Shown piece by piece: positions 1 to 8,434 of a stretch of 64,000 bases of DNA (position 1 is the first letter of the stretch; every line of letters begins with the position of its first letter). The translations under genes were made by a program, and so were the position numbers. Below the pieces are notes generated by a model, which had not been told where the DNA came from, did no database searches, and was given only the letters and a program-made list of their open reading frames with translations. The stretch is from contig NZ_JAPEMB010000001.1 in assembly GCF_026343125.1 (NCBI RefSeq), forward strand, positions 558,001 to 622,000. Reading direction: 5' to 3'. The DNA is from Streptomyces sp. NBC_00094 (GTDB taxonomy: Bacteria > Actinomycetota > Actinomycetes > Streptomycetales > Streptomycetaceae).

Positions 1-1495
<1,495 letters not shown>

Positions 1496-1525
1496 CAGGG
1501 TTCTCCAGCTCCACGTCTGCGTATG

Positions 1526-1553
1526 CGAGATTGCTCGACATCAAGATATCTCG
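1526..1553. promoter_or_regulatory. 28-bp imperfect dyad upstream of icd, candidate operator
   Basis: The stretch reads CGAGAT-nn-CT-n-GA-nn-TC-n-AG-nn-ATCTCG: ten of fourteen arm positions pair, with six perfect outer pairs. It lies 31-58 bases upstream of the icd start and overlaps the stop codon of the preceding gene. Size and symmetry suit a dimeric repressor or activator of icd. The regulator is not identified. Confidence 0.45.
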
Positions 1554-2629
1554 TGATCGCGGTCCTCCGTAAAGGGCCCCACGGGGACGTCGTCGTGCGG
1601 GACCCCGGAAGCCTCCACGAAGGGGCCGCCGAGCCGGTACGGGGTGGGGGCTCCGTCCACGTCGACGCGGCGGAGCAGGGCGAGCAGGATCAGTCCGGCG
1701 GCTGCGGTGACGCCTGCGGCGAGGGCCTGTCCGCAGCGGTGGGCGAGCCGGAGCTCGGCCGGGTCGTAGGGGGCGGTGGCGGGCAGGGCGAGGGTGTCGC
1801 CGAGGAGCCAGAGGCCGGCGGCGAGCCCGGCGGCCGCGAGGGCGGCGAGCGGGACGGTCGCGAGGAGGGCGCGCGGGAGCGGGCCGCGGGGGGCGGGGCG
1901 GACCTTGCCCTTGCGGGCGAGGACGGCGAGCAGGCCGCAGAAGACGGCGAGGACGACGAGGGCGGCGGCGATGAGGTCGCCCGGGCGGTGGTCACCCGCC
2001 GCGACGGTGTACGCGCCGACGGCTCCGGCCCAGACGGTGCCGGCGAGGACGGTGAGTCCGCGCAACCGGTACGGGACGACGAGCACGAGGCCGAAGGCGG
2101 TACCGAGGGCGAGGGTGGTCTGCGCGCTGGGGAAGCCGCTCTGGAGGAGTGCGCCGCCGGCGTCGAGGAGACGGGGGCGGGGCGCGTACCGCTGGAGGAG
2201 TCCCGTCAGCGCGAGGGAGGTGACGACGGCGCCCGCGACGGCGCCGGTGAGCGCGTACCGCTTGCGCAGCAGGCCGACGGCGAGCAGCAGGACGCAGCCG
2301 AGGACCAGGGAGAGCGTGGTGAGGCCGGCGAGCGAGGGGTGCTCGCGGAGCACGGTGGCGGCGGCGGTGTCGGCGCGCCGCCCGGTGAGGGCGGCGTCGC
2401 CCCACCGGCGGCCGGTCGCGGTGAGCACGAGGCCCGCGTAGACGACCGTGAGGAGGAGGACGGACCCGAGGCAGGCACGCCGGGTCCGGGCGCGGACCCT
2501 GGTGCTGAAGGAGCCGGCGGCCTCGCCGGCCACGGCGGCGTACCACCAGGTGTCACCGGTCTCCAGCGGCCTCGGGGAGCCGCCGGCGCGGAGCCTGTCG
2601 TAGGAAGCCATGCCCCGATTCGAACCCAC
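1541..2629 (-). CDS. PAP2-like (type 2 phosphatidic acid phosphatase) membrane protein with altered motif
   Basis: A 362-residue integral membrane protein with about nine hydrophobic segments. It carries the remnants of the PAP2 signature: R-P in Y-A-P-R-P-R, then P-S-A-Q in place of P-S-G-H, then G-D-H-R-P-G-D matching H-x3-D. The acid histidine of the second motif is therefore glutamine, so catalytic activity is doubtful. The chosen start is GTG at 2629 with GGTGG six bases upstream; ATG at 2611 is an alternative. It is followed by icd on the same strand. PAP2 proteins dephosphorylate lipid phosphates such as undecaprenyl or phosphatidyl phosphates; that role is inference here. Confidence 0.7.
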   Translation of the reverse strand: MGSNRGMASYDRLRAGGSPRPLETGDTWWYAAVAGEAAGSFSTRVRARTRRACLGSVLLLTVVYAGLVLTATGRRWGDAALTGRRADTAAATVLREHPSLAGLTTLSLVLGCVLLLAVGLLRKRYALTGAVAGAVVTSLALTGLLQRYAPRPRLLDAGGALLQSGFPSAQTTLALGTAFGLVLVVPYRLRGLTVLAGTVWAGAVGAYTVAAGDHRPGDLIAAALVVLAVFCGLLAVLARKGKVRPAPRGPLPRALLATVPLAALAAAGLAAGLWLLGDTLALPATAPYDPAELRLAHRCGQALAAGVTAAAGLILLALLRRVDVDGAPTPYRLGGPFVEASGVPHDDVPVGPFTEDRDHEIS

Positions 2630-2756
2630 GCGCGGCCACCTCGCCCGCTGGGCTCACCCGAACGACACGCCGAAGGCGGGAACCGCCCTGGCGGGGCGTG
2701 CGCCTGCCCGGGCCCGCGCACGTCTTCTCCGGAGGGGGAGGGACGTGTCTCGTCGA

Positions 2757-4607
2757 TCAGGCCGCGGTGAGACGGCGGGGGGCCGTACGGTCGTGGCGGC
2801 GCGTGCCGTACAGAGTGAAGGCCGTGTTCACGAGGGCCACGTGGCTGAGTGCCTGCGGCGTGTTGCCGAGCTGGCGGCCGGCCACCGGGTCCCATTCCTC
2901 GGACAGCAGTCCGACGTCGTTGCGGATGGCGAGCACCCGCTCGAAGACGGCACGGGCCTGGTCGCGGCGGCCGGTCGCGGCGAGGGCGTCGGCGTACCAG
3001 CACGTGCAGGCGACGAAGGCCCCTTCGGTTCCGCCCAGGTCGTCGAGGCGGTGTCTCCCGCCGTCCCGGACGTCACCGTACCGGCGGAGGAATCCGCGCT
3101 CGTCGAGCCGCCCCATCGCCGCCACGGTGCCGAGGACCCGGGGGTCGTCGGCGGGGAGGAAGCCGAGCCGGGGGATCAACAGGGCGGTGGCGTCGACCTG
3201 GTGGCTTCCGTAGTACTGCGTGAAGGACTGCTGTTCCTCGCTCCAGCCGCGGGCGCAGATCTCCGCGCGTATGTCGCCGCGCAGCGCCTGCCAGCGGCGT
3301 ACGGAACCGCGCAGACCGGCGACGCGGGCGAGGCGGACGGCGCGGTCGGCGGCGACCCAGGACATCACCTTGGAGTGGACGAAGTGGCGGCGTGAGCCCC
3401 GGACTTCCCAGATCCCCTCGTCGGGTTCCCGCCAGCGCTTGCCGACGTACTCCAGGAGCGCGGCCACCAGGGCCCAGGCCGGCGGATCGAGGGCGACTCC
3501 GGCCCGTACCGCCGAGTAGACGGTGTTGAGCACCTCGCCGTAGATGTCGAGCTGGAACTGGTCGACGGCCGCGTTGCCGAACCTGACGGGGCGTGAGTTC
3601 TCGTAGCCGGGAAGCCAGTCGGCGTACGTCTCGGGGAGCCGGCGCTGTCCCTCGACCCCGTAGAGGGGCTGGAGGTCTGCGGGATCGCCCGCGACGGCCC
3701 GGAGCAGCCAGTCCGTCCAGGCCAGTGCCTCCCGGCGGAATCCGCCGCGCAGCAGACAGGAGAGGGTGAAGGTGGAGTCGCGCAACCAGCAGAAGCGGTA
3801 GTCCCAGTTGCGCTGTCCGCCGACGCTCTCGGGAAGGGAGGCCGTGGCGGCCGCGACGACGCCGCCGGTGGGGGCGTAGGTGAGGGCCTTGAGGGTGAGG
3901 AGGGAGCGGAGGACGGCCTCCCTGGCCGGCCCTTCGTAACGGAGCCCGGACGCCCAGTCGTTCCAGAAGGCGAGGGTGCGCAGGAGGGTGGCGTCGATCT
4001 CGGCGGGCGAGGCGGTGGGGGGCACCGCGGTGTGCGAGGGGCGCCAGTCGAGGACGAACGCGACGCTGCTCCCGGCGGTGACGGTGAACTCGACGGTCGT
4101 ACGGTCCAGGGTGACGACCGGGTCGGCGCCCGGGCCGCAGGAGAGGTACACGGCGTCGGGTCCGGCGACGGAGGCGACGGTCCGCCGGTCCACCGCGCGG
4201 GTCCAGGGCACGATGCTGCCGTGGTGGAACCGGAGTCTCAACTCGCCCCGCATGGCCACCCGTCCGGCGATCCCCTCGACCACGCGGACGATTCTGGGCG
4301 CGCTCTCGCGCGGGGAGGCCGGGAAGCGCGGGGGCATGAAGTCGGTGACCCGCACGGTGCCGCCGACGGACTCCCAGAGCGTGTCGAGGACGAGCGTGTC
4401 GCCCCGATAACTCCTGCGTGTGCAACGGGTGTTGCCGACGGGGGCGAGGATCCACCGGCCGTGACCGGGATCGCCGAGGAGGGCCGCGAGACAGGCAGGC
4501 GAGTCGAAGCGAGGCGCGCACCACCAGTCGACGGACCCGTCGGTCCCGATGAGCGCAGCCGTCTCCAGGTCTCCGACGAGGGCGTAGTCCTCGATTCGCC
4601 CTGCCAT
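2757..4607 (-). CDS. Glycoside hydrolase family 15 protein (glucoamylase/trehalase-like)
   Basis: A 616-residue cytoplasmic protein without signal peptide. It starts M-A-G-R-I-E-D-Y-A-L-V-G-D, the usual N-terminus of bacterial GH15 proteins, followed by T-D-G-S-V-D-W-W-C. The (alpha/alpha)6 barrel carries N-W-D-Y-R-F-C-W-L-R-D and, near residue 400, D-E-G-I-W-E-V-R-G with the candidate general acid. Near the C-terminus L-L-S-E-E-W-D is the usual place of the catalytic base. Members hydrolyse alpha-glucosides; some mycobacterial relatives are trehalases, and the substrate cannot be read from sequence. ATG at 4607 has no Shine-Dalgarno sequence but sits 6 bases after a TACAAT hexamer, suggesting a leaderless transcript. 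Divergent from the glycan cluster. Confidence 0.9.
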   Translation of the reverse strand: MAGRIEDYALVGDLETAALIGTDGSVDWWCAPRFDSPACLAALLGDPGHGRWILAPVGNTRCTRRSYRGDTLVLDTLWESVGGTVRVTDFMPPRFPASPRESAPRIVRVVEGIAGRVAMRGELRLRFHHGSIVPWTRAVDRRTVASVAGPDAVYLSCGPGADPVVTLDRTTVEFTVTAGSSVAFVLDWRPSHTAVPPTASPAEIDATLLRTLAFWNDWASGLRYEGPAREAVLRSLLTLKALTYAPTGGVVAAATASLPESVGGQRNWDYRFCWLRDSTFTLSCLLRGGFRREALAWTDWLLRAVAGDPADLQPLYGVEGQRRLPETYADWLPGYENSRPVRFGNAAVDQFQLDIYGEVLNTVYSAVRAGVALDPPAWALVAALLEYVGKRWREPDEGIWEVRGSRRHFVHSKVMSWVAADRAVRLARVAGLRGSVRRWQALRGDIRAEICARGWSEEQQSFTQYYGSHQVDATALLIPRLGFLPADDPRVLGTVAAMGRLDERGFLRRYGDVRDGGRHRLDDLGGTEGAFVACTCWYADALAATGRRDQARAVFERVLAIRNDVGLLSEEWDPVAGRQLGNTPQALSHVALVNTAFTLYGTRRHDRTAPRRLTAA

Positions 4608-4613
4608 GACCGG

Positions 4614-4619
4614 ATTGTA
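4614..4619 (-). promoter_or_regulatory. Candidate -10 hexamer for the GH15 gene
   Basis: TACAAT on the minus strand ends 6 bases before the ATG. Transcription would start at or within one or two bases of the initiation codon. No clear -35 element is visible. Confidence 0.45.
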
Positions 4620-4693
4620 TGCCGTTCAGAATTCTCGCGCAGAAATGAGGCAGGGCATGCTTTCGCGGTGCGCCGCATATTCTTCCCTTTTCC

Positions 4694-4723
4694 TTGACGG
4701 CGTCGCCTTCCGCGCAGGATTCT
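4694..4723 (+). promoter_or_regulatory. Candidate promoter for the first GT2 gene
   Basis: TTGACG (4694-4699) is followed after 18 bases by GATTCT (4718-4723), a plausible vegetative promoter about 50 bases before the ATG at 4777. The -35 matches the consensus well and the -10 is moderate. Confidence 0.45.
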
Positions 4724-4776
4724 GAAGTGCGCGGGTTCGCCGCAATGCGCGGTTCGCCGCGCGGAAAGCCGCACCC

Positions 4777-5532
4777 ATGAGCAGTGACGCGCACCCTCTC
4801 CGCCGGTCGACAGACCGGGCGCCCGGTTCCGGCACGCGCACCGTGAGTCTCGTCCTGACGGTCCGCCCCGACGGACGGGACCCGGGACACGCCCTCGACC
4901 TGCTGCTCGACCAGGTTCCGGAGGACGTGCGGGACGTGGTCCTGATCGGCGGAGCGACGGGCGTGGGACCCGCGCGGGACGGCATGACCGTCCGGACGCT
5001 CGGGGCCTGGGACTTCACGCGGGGTGACATCCCGCACGCGGGACTGCGCGCGGCCACCGGGGATCTGATCGTGCTGATGAACGCCGACGGCAGCATGTCG
5101 CCGCACGAGATCCCGCACTACCTGCATTACCTGGAAAGCGGATTCGATTTCGTGAAGGGTTCCCGTTTCATCGCGGGCGGGGACGTCGCCGACTATCCGC
5201 TCGCACGACGCCTCGGCCACCGAGCCCTGCTGCGCGTCGCACGCCGGCTGTACGGCCAGCAGCTCACCGATCTCTGGTACGGGTTCTGCGCCTTCCGGCG
5301 GGGCTTCGTCGACCTCCTCGATCTGCGCGAGGACGGCGTCGAACTCGGAGCCGAGCTCGTGACCCACGCCCTGCACTACGGGCTGCGCGTCGCCGAGGTG
5401 CCCAGTCGCGAACTGCCGCGCCTCCATGGCCCGTCGCACCCGCGCACGGTCCGCGACGGCGCCCGCATCCTCGGCACGCTCCTCGAAGAGCGGCCGCACA
5501 ACGCCCTGTCCCGATTCGCCCACGGTCGCTGA
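4777..5532 (+). CDS. Glycosyltransferase family 2 (DPM1-like)
   Basis: A 251-residue GT-A fold protein resembling polyprenyl-phosphate sugar synthases, without membrane anchor. After the N-terminal strand (V-S-L-V-L-T-V) it shows A-A-T-G-D-L-I-V-L-M-N-A-D-G-S, where the usual first Asp of the D-x-D-G motif is Asn. Then comes K-G-S-R-F-I-A-G-G, typical of the acceptor side of this family, and D-L-W-Y-G-F-C-A-F. It most likely transfers a sugar from a nucleotide donor to a lipid phosphate or glycan. It precedes the long glycan cluster by 130 bases containing a separate candidate promoter, so it may be transcribed separately but work in the same pathway. Confidence 0.85.
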   Translation: MSSDAHPLRRSTDRAPGSGTRTVSLVLTVRPDGRDPGHALDLLLDQVPEDVRDVVLIGGATGVGPARDGMTVRTLGAWDFTRGDIPHAGLRAATGDLIVLMNADGSMSPHEIPHYLHYLESGFDFVKGSRFIAGGDVADYPLARRLGHRALLRVARRLYGQQLTDLWYGFCAFRRGFVDLLDLREDGVELGAELVTHALHYGLRVAEVPSRELPRLHGPSHPRTVRDGARILGTLLEERPHNALSRFAHGR

Positions 5533-5566
5533 CGGCGCCCCCACGGCTACCCCGGCCCTCCTCCGG

Positions 5567-5595
5567 TTGACGAATCACACCCGAGAGGCTAAGGG
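5567..5595 (+). promoter_or_regulatory. Candidate promoter of the glycan cluster
   Basis: TTGACG (5567-5572) and TAAGGG (5590-5595) are separated by 17 bases. It lies about 66 bases before the GTG at 5662 and ahead of the string of overlapping genes running to 17682. The -10 is weak in its last base. Confidence 0.4.
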
Positions 5596-5661
5596 TGGAA
5601 ACAGCATCATTTCATCCCAGAGCAGACCCTCGGTTGGGTCGGTTGCCGGAAGAGGCTCGTC

Positions 5662-6144
5662 GTGACCTCACTCCACATCAACCGCGCGCCGGCGGCACTC
5701 GCTCCGCATCCCCTGCGGCGGGTGACCGACTGGCCCCTCGCCGAGGCCCGGCGCCGTCCGGCCTGCCGCGCCCCCCACCGCCCGACCGCTCACCCGGCTC
5801 GCCGGGTCTCCGACCGGCTCCGCGCCGGCGCCCCCACACCCCTCAGCAGGGCGTGCAGGCCCCGGGGCGCCGCCCGCCGCCGACGCGCTCGTACGGTCAG
5901 GACGCACGCCCCGCGCCGCGACGGTTCCGGCGGCCCAACGGGATCCGGCGATCCCTCGGAGTCCGGCGATCCCTCCGGGTCCGACGGCCCACGCAGGCCG
6001 GCCGGCCCTGACGGGTCCGGCGGCCCGCCCGCCCCGGCCCACGGCAGCAGCCGTCTCCTCGGCCGACCCGCCGCCCCCGCCCTGATCCCCCGCCCGACCG
6101 CGCGACCCGCGCGCCGCGCCTTCCCCCGAGGAGGCGAGGCGTGA
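5662..6144 (+). CDS. Hypothetical low-complexity Pro/Arg/Gly-rich protein
   Basis: A 160-codon open frame from GTG (G-G-A-A-G-A-G-G about 6 bases upstream) that ends in TGA overlapping the next gene's GTGATG start. Third positions are strongly G or C in this frame, consistent with translation. The product is basic and disordered, with a G-D-P-S-x-S-G-D-P-S repeat around residue 95-110, and has no signal peptide, membrane segment or recognisable domain. Its exact abutment on the GT2 gene argues for reality; low complexity and the lack of any family match argue against. It could instead be a long leader region. Confidence 0.35.
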   Translation: MTSLHINRAPAALAPHPLRRVTDWPLAEARRRPACRAPHRPTAHPARRVSDRLRAGAPTPLSRACRPRGAARRRRARTVRTHAPRRDGSGGPTGSGDPSESGDPSGSDGPRRPAGPDGSGGPPAPAHGSSRLLGRPAAPALIPRPTARPARRAFPRGGEA

Positions 6145-6893
6145 TGGCGACCTCGCGCACCCACGAACCGCTCCCCCGCCGGCTCGTCCGCCCGCCGGTG
6201 GAACTGGAACTGCTCATCCCCGCCTTCAACGAACAGCGCCGCCTGCCGTCCACGGTCAGCGCCACCGTCGACTACCTGAGCGAACGGCCCTGGTCCTCGG
6301 CGGTCGTCGTCGTCGACAACAACAGCGCCGACGGCACGCTCGACGTCCTCGACCGCTTCGCCGACTCCCCCGTGCCCGTCCACGCCATCGGCTGCAGCGA
6401 CCAGGGCAAAGGCGCGGCCGTCCGGCGCGGCATCGAGACCTCCTCGGCCCGCTTCATCGGCTTCGCCGACGCCGACAACGCCACGCCCGTGGACACCCTG
6501 GACCGGGTGATGCTCCTGCTGCGGGCCGGCCACGGTGCCGTCATCGCCTCGCGCCACATGCCCGGCGCCCGGCTCGACGTGGAGCAGTCGGCGCTGCGGC
6601 GCGGCGGCGGCCTGCTCTTCCGGACACTGGCGCACCTGTCGCTGCCCGGCGTCGCCGACACCCAGTGCGGCTTCAAGTTCTTCAACGGCCCGCTCGCCCG
6701 CGCGATCGCGCCCCGGTGCCACATCGACGGCTTCGCCTTCGACGTCGAACTCCTCGCCCAGGTCGTGCGCGCCGGGCGCGACGTCGTGGAGGTGCCGGTC
6801 GTCTGGCACGACGTACCGGGGTCGACGTTCTCGGCACGGCGCGACGGACTGCGCTCGATGGCCGACCTCCTCCGGATATCCCTGGCCCGGTGA
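6141..6893 (+). CDS. Glycosyltransferase family 2 (polyprenyl-phosphate glucosyl/mannosyltransferase-like)
   Basis: About 250 residues, GT-A fold. Visible motifs are L-L-I-P-A-F-N-E-Q-R-R at the N-terminal nucleotide-binding strand, V-V-V-D-N-N-S-A-D-G-T, the metal-binding F-A-D-A-D-N-A-T-P, and T-Q-C-G-F-K-F-F followed by D-G-F-A-F-D-V-E-L, the pattern of dolichyl-phosphate glucose synthase-like enzymes. It probably charges a polyprenyl phosphate with a hexose, giving the lipid-linked donor that the GT39-type enzyme downstream would use. GAGGAGG at 6128-6134 serves GTG 6141 or ATG 6144. Its stop overlaps the next start (GTGA at 6890). Confidence 0.88.
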   Translation: MMATSRTHEPLPRRLVRPPVELELLIPAFNEQRRLPSTVSATVDYLSERPWSSAVVVVDNNSADGTLDVLDRFADSPVPVHAIGCSDQGKGAAVRRGIETSSARFIGFADADNATPVDTLDRVMLLLRAGHGAVIASRHMPGARLDVEQSALRRGGGLLFRTLAHLSLPGVADTQCGFKFFNGPLARAIAPRCHIDGFAFDVELLAQVVRAGRDVVEVPVVWHDVPGSTFSARRDGLRSMADLLRISLAR

Positions 6894-8434
6894 TTCCCGT
6901 GACCGCACCGACTCCCGCGACCGCACTCGACCGGCTCGCCCGCACCGACCTCGCCTTCCTCAACTGGCGTGACCCGGCGCACCCCGACGCGGGCGGGGCC
7001 GAGGCGTACTGCTGGGAGATCGCCCGGCGGTTCGCCGCGGCCGGCGCCCACGTCACCCTCGTCTCGTCGCGGTACCCCGGCTCGCGCGCCCTGGAGTACC
7101 GCGACGGGATCCGCATCGTGCGCGGCGGCGGGACGTTCGGCGTGTACGCGGCGGCCGCGGCGCACCTGCTGCGGAACCGGCACGCGTACGACGCCGTGAT
7201 CGACTTCCAGAACGGCATCCCGTTCTTCTCCCCGCTCTTCACGCCCCGCTGGACCGCGGACATCTGCGTCATCCACCACGTCCACCAGCACCAGTTCGAC
7301 ACACGGTTCCACTGGCCGATGAACGCCGTGGGCCGGGTCCTGGAGAAGCAGGTCAGCCGGCGGGTCTACCGGGGACGGCCGGTGGTCGTCGTCTCGCCCT
7401 CGACCCGCGAGGGCGCCCGGCGCGAACTCGGCTTCGGCAACCCCCTCCACATCGTGCCCAACGGCCGCCCGGGGGCGGCGGCCTCGGCCCCCGCCGGGCG
7501 GCGGTCCGACGGCCCCGCGGTCACCGTCGTCAGCCGGCTCGTCCCGCAGAAGCGGGTCGACCTGATCCTGCGGGCCGTGCCCGCGCTGCTGCGGCGACGG
7601 CCGGAGCTGCGCGTCGACATCTGCGGGGACGGCCCGGAGGCGGAGGCGCTGCGGAAGCTCGCCGCCGGTCTCGGCATCGCCTCGGCCGTCGTCTTCCACG
7701 GGCACGTGACGGAGGAGCGCAAGCAGGAGCTGTTCCACCACGCGTGGCTGACGGTCGTGCCGTCCGTGGCGGAGGGCTGGGGGCTCGCCGTCATCGAGGC
7801 GAACACCGTCGGCACCCCCGCCCTCGCCTTCGACGTGCCGGGGCTGCGCGACGCGATCAGGCCGGGCGTCAACGGCTGGCTGCTCGACCCGGACGCGGAG
7901 CTCGCGGACGGGATCGCCGGCGCCCTCGACGAGCTGTCCGCGCCGGAGGCGCGGCGGCTCGCGGCGGCTCGCTGCCGTGCCTGGGCCGCGGCCTTCTCCT
8001 GGGACCACAGCGCGGAACGGCTCGCCCAGGTCGTCCTGGAGGACCTCCAGCGCATCCACCGGCACCGTCGCTCCCGGCGCTCCGTGAACGACCTGTCGGT
8101 CGTGACCCGTTTCTCCTCCCCCGACCCCGACGCCACGGAGCGGGCGGTGCGGAACTCCCTGCGTCAGACGGACGCCTGGAGCCGCGACGGGAACGTCTTC
8201 CGCGTCCTGCTCCACGGCTGCGACGAGGTGCGGGCGCTCGGCGCGCTGCGCCGACTGGACGTCGCGGAGGCCGACGTCACCCTGGCGAGCGGCCACGACG
8301 TCCTGGTGGGTTCGGCGGAGACCGGCACGACCCACTCCTCCCGGCCCGGCCCGACCGGCACGACACAGCCCGGCACAACCCGCTCCCCTCAGCCCGGCCC
8401 GACCGGCACGGCACCTCCCCGGGGGCCGTCGTGA
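6890..8434 (+). CDS. Glycosyltransferase family 4 with C-terminal extension
   Basis: A 514-residue GT-B enzyme. The N-terminal half has W-R-D-P-A-H-P-D-A-G-G-A-E and the C-terminal half R-L-V-P-Q-K-R-V-D, the sugar-nucleotide part of retaining GT4 enzymes, and E-G-W-G-L-A-V-I-E, an intact E-x7-E motif. After residue about 400 there is an extra segment (D-L-S-V-V-T-R-F and A-D-V-T-L-A-S-G-H-D) of unknown fold, then a Pro/Thr/Gly tail with repeated R-P-G-P-T-G-T-like units. GTG at 6890 overlaps the upstream stop as GTGA; GTG at 6899 is also possible. A cytoplasmic transferase building the repeat unit on its lipid carrier is the likely role. Confidence 0.87.
   Translation: MIPVTAPTPATALDRLARTDLAFLNWRDPAHPDAGGAEAYCWEIARRFAAAGAHVTLVSSRYPGSRALEYRDGIRIVRGGGTFGVYAAAAAHLLRNRHAYDAVIDFQNGIPFFSPLFTPRWTADICVIHHVHQHQFDTRFHWPMNAVGRVLEKQVSRRVYRGRPVVVVSPSTREGARRELGFGNPLHIVPNGRPGAAASAPAGRRSDGPAVTVVSRLVPQKRVDLILRAVPALLRRRPELRVDICGDGPEAEALRKLAAGLGIASAVVFHGHVTEERKQELFHHAWLTVVPSVAEGWGLAVIEANTVGTPALAFDVPGLRDAIRPGVNGWLLDPDAELADGIAGALDELSAPEARRLAAARCRAWAAAFSWDHSAERLAQVVLEDLQRIHRHRRSRRSVNDLSVVTRFSSPDPDATERAVRNSLRQTDAWSRDGNVFRVLLHGCDEVRALGALRRLDVAEADVTLASGHDVLVGSAETGTTHSSRPGPTGTTQPGTTRSPQPGPTGTAPPRGPS

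Noticed and set aside
2600..2640. A tRNA-like T-loop sequence, GGGTTCGAATCGGGG on the minus strand
   Set aside because: The flanking bases do not form a T-stem, and no acceptor, D or anticodon arm can be folded. It is the start of the PAP2-like reading frame.
3073..5544. An 823-codon minus-strand frame covering the GH15 and first GT2 genes
   Set aside because: It conflicts with two well-supported genes and yields an Arg/Pro-rich translation without domains.
7744..8430. Upstream extension of the flippase frame by about 230 codons
   Set aside because: It lies within the GT4 gene in another frame. The GTG at 8431 in a GTGA overlap gives the normal flippase N-terminus.
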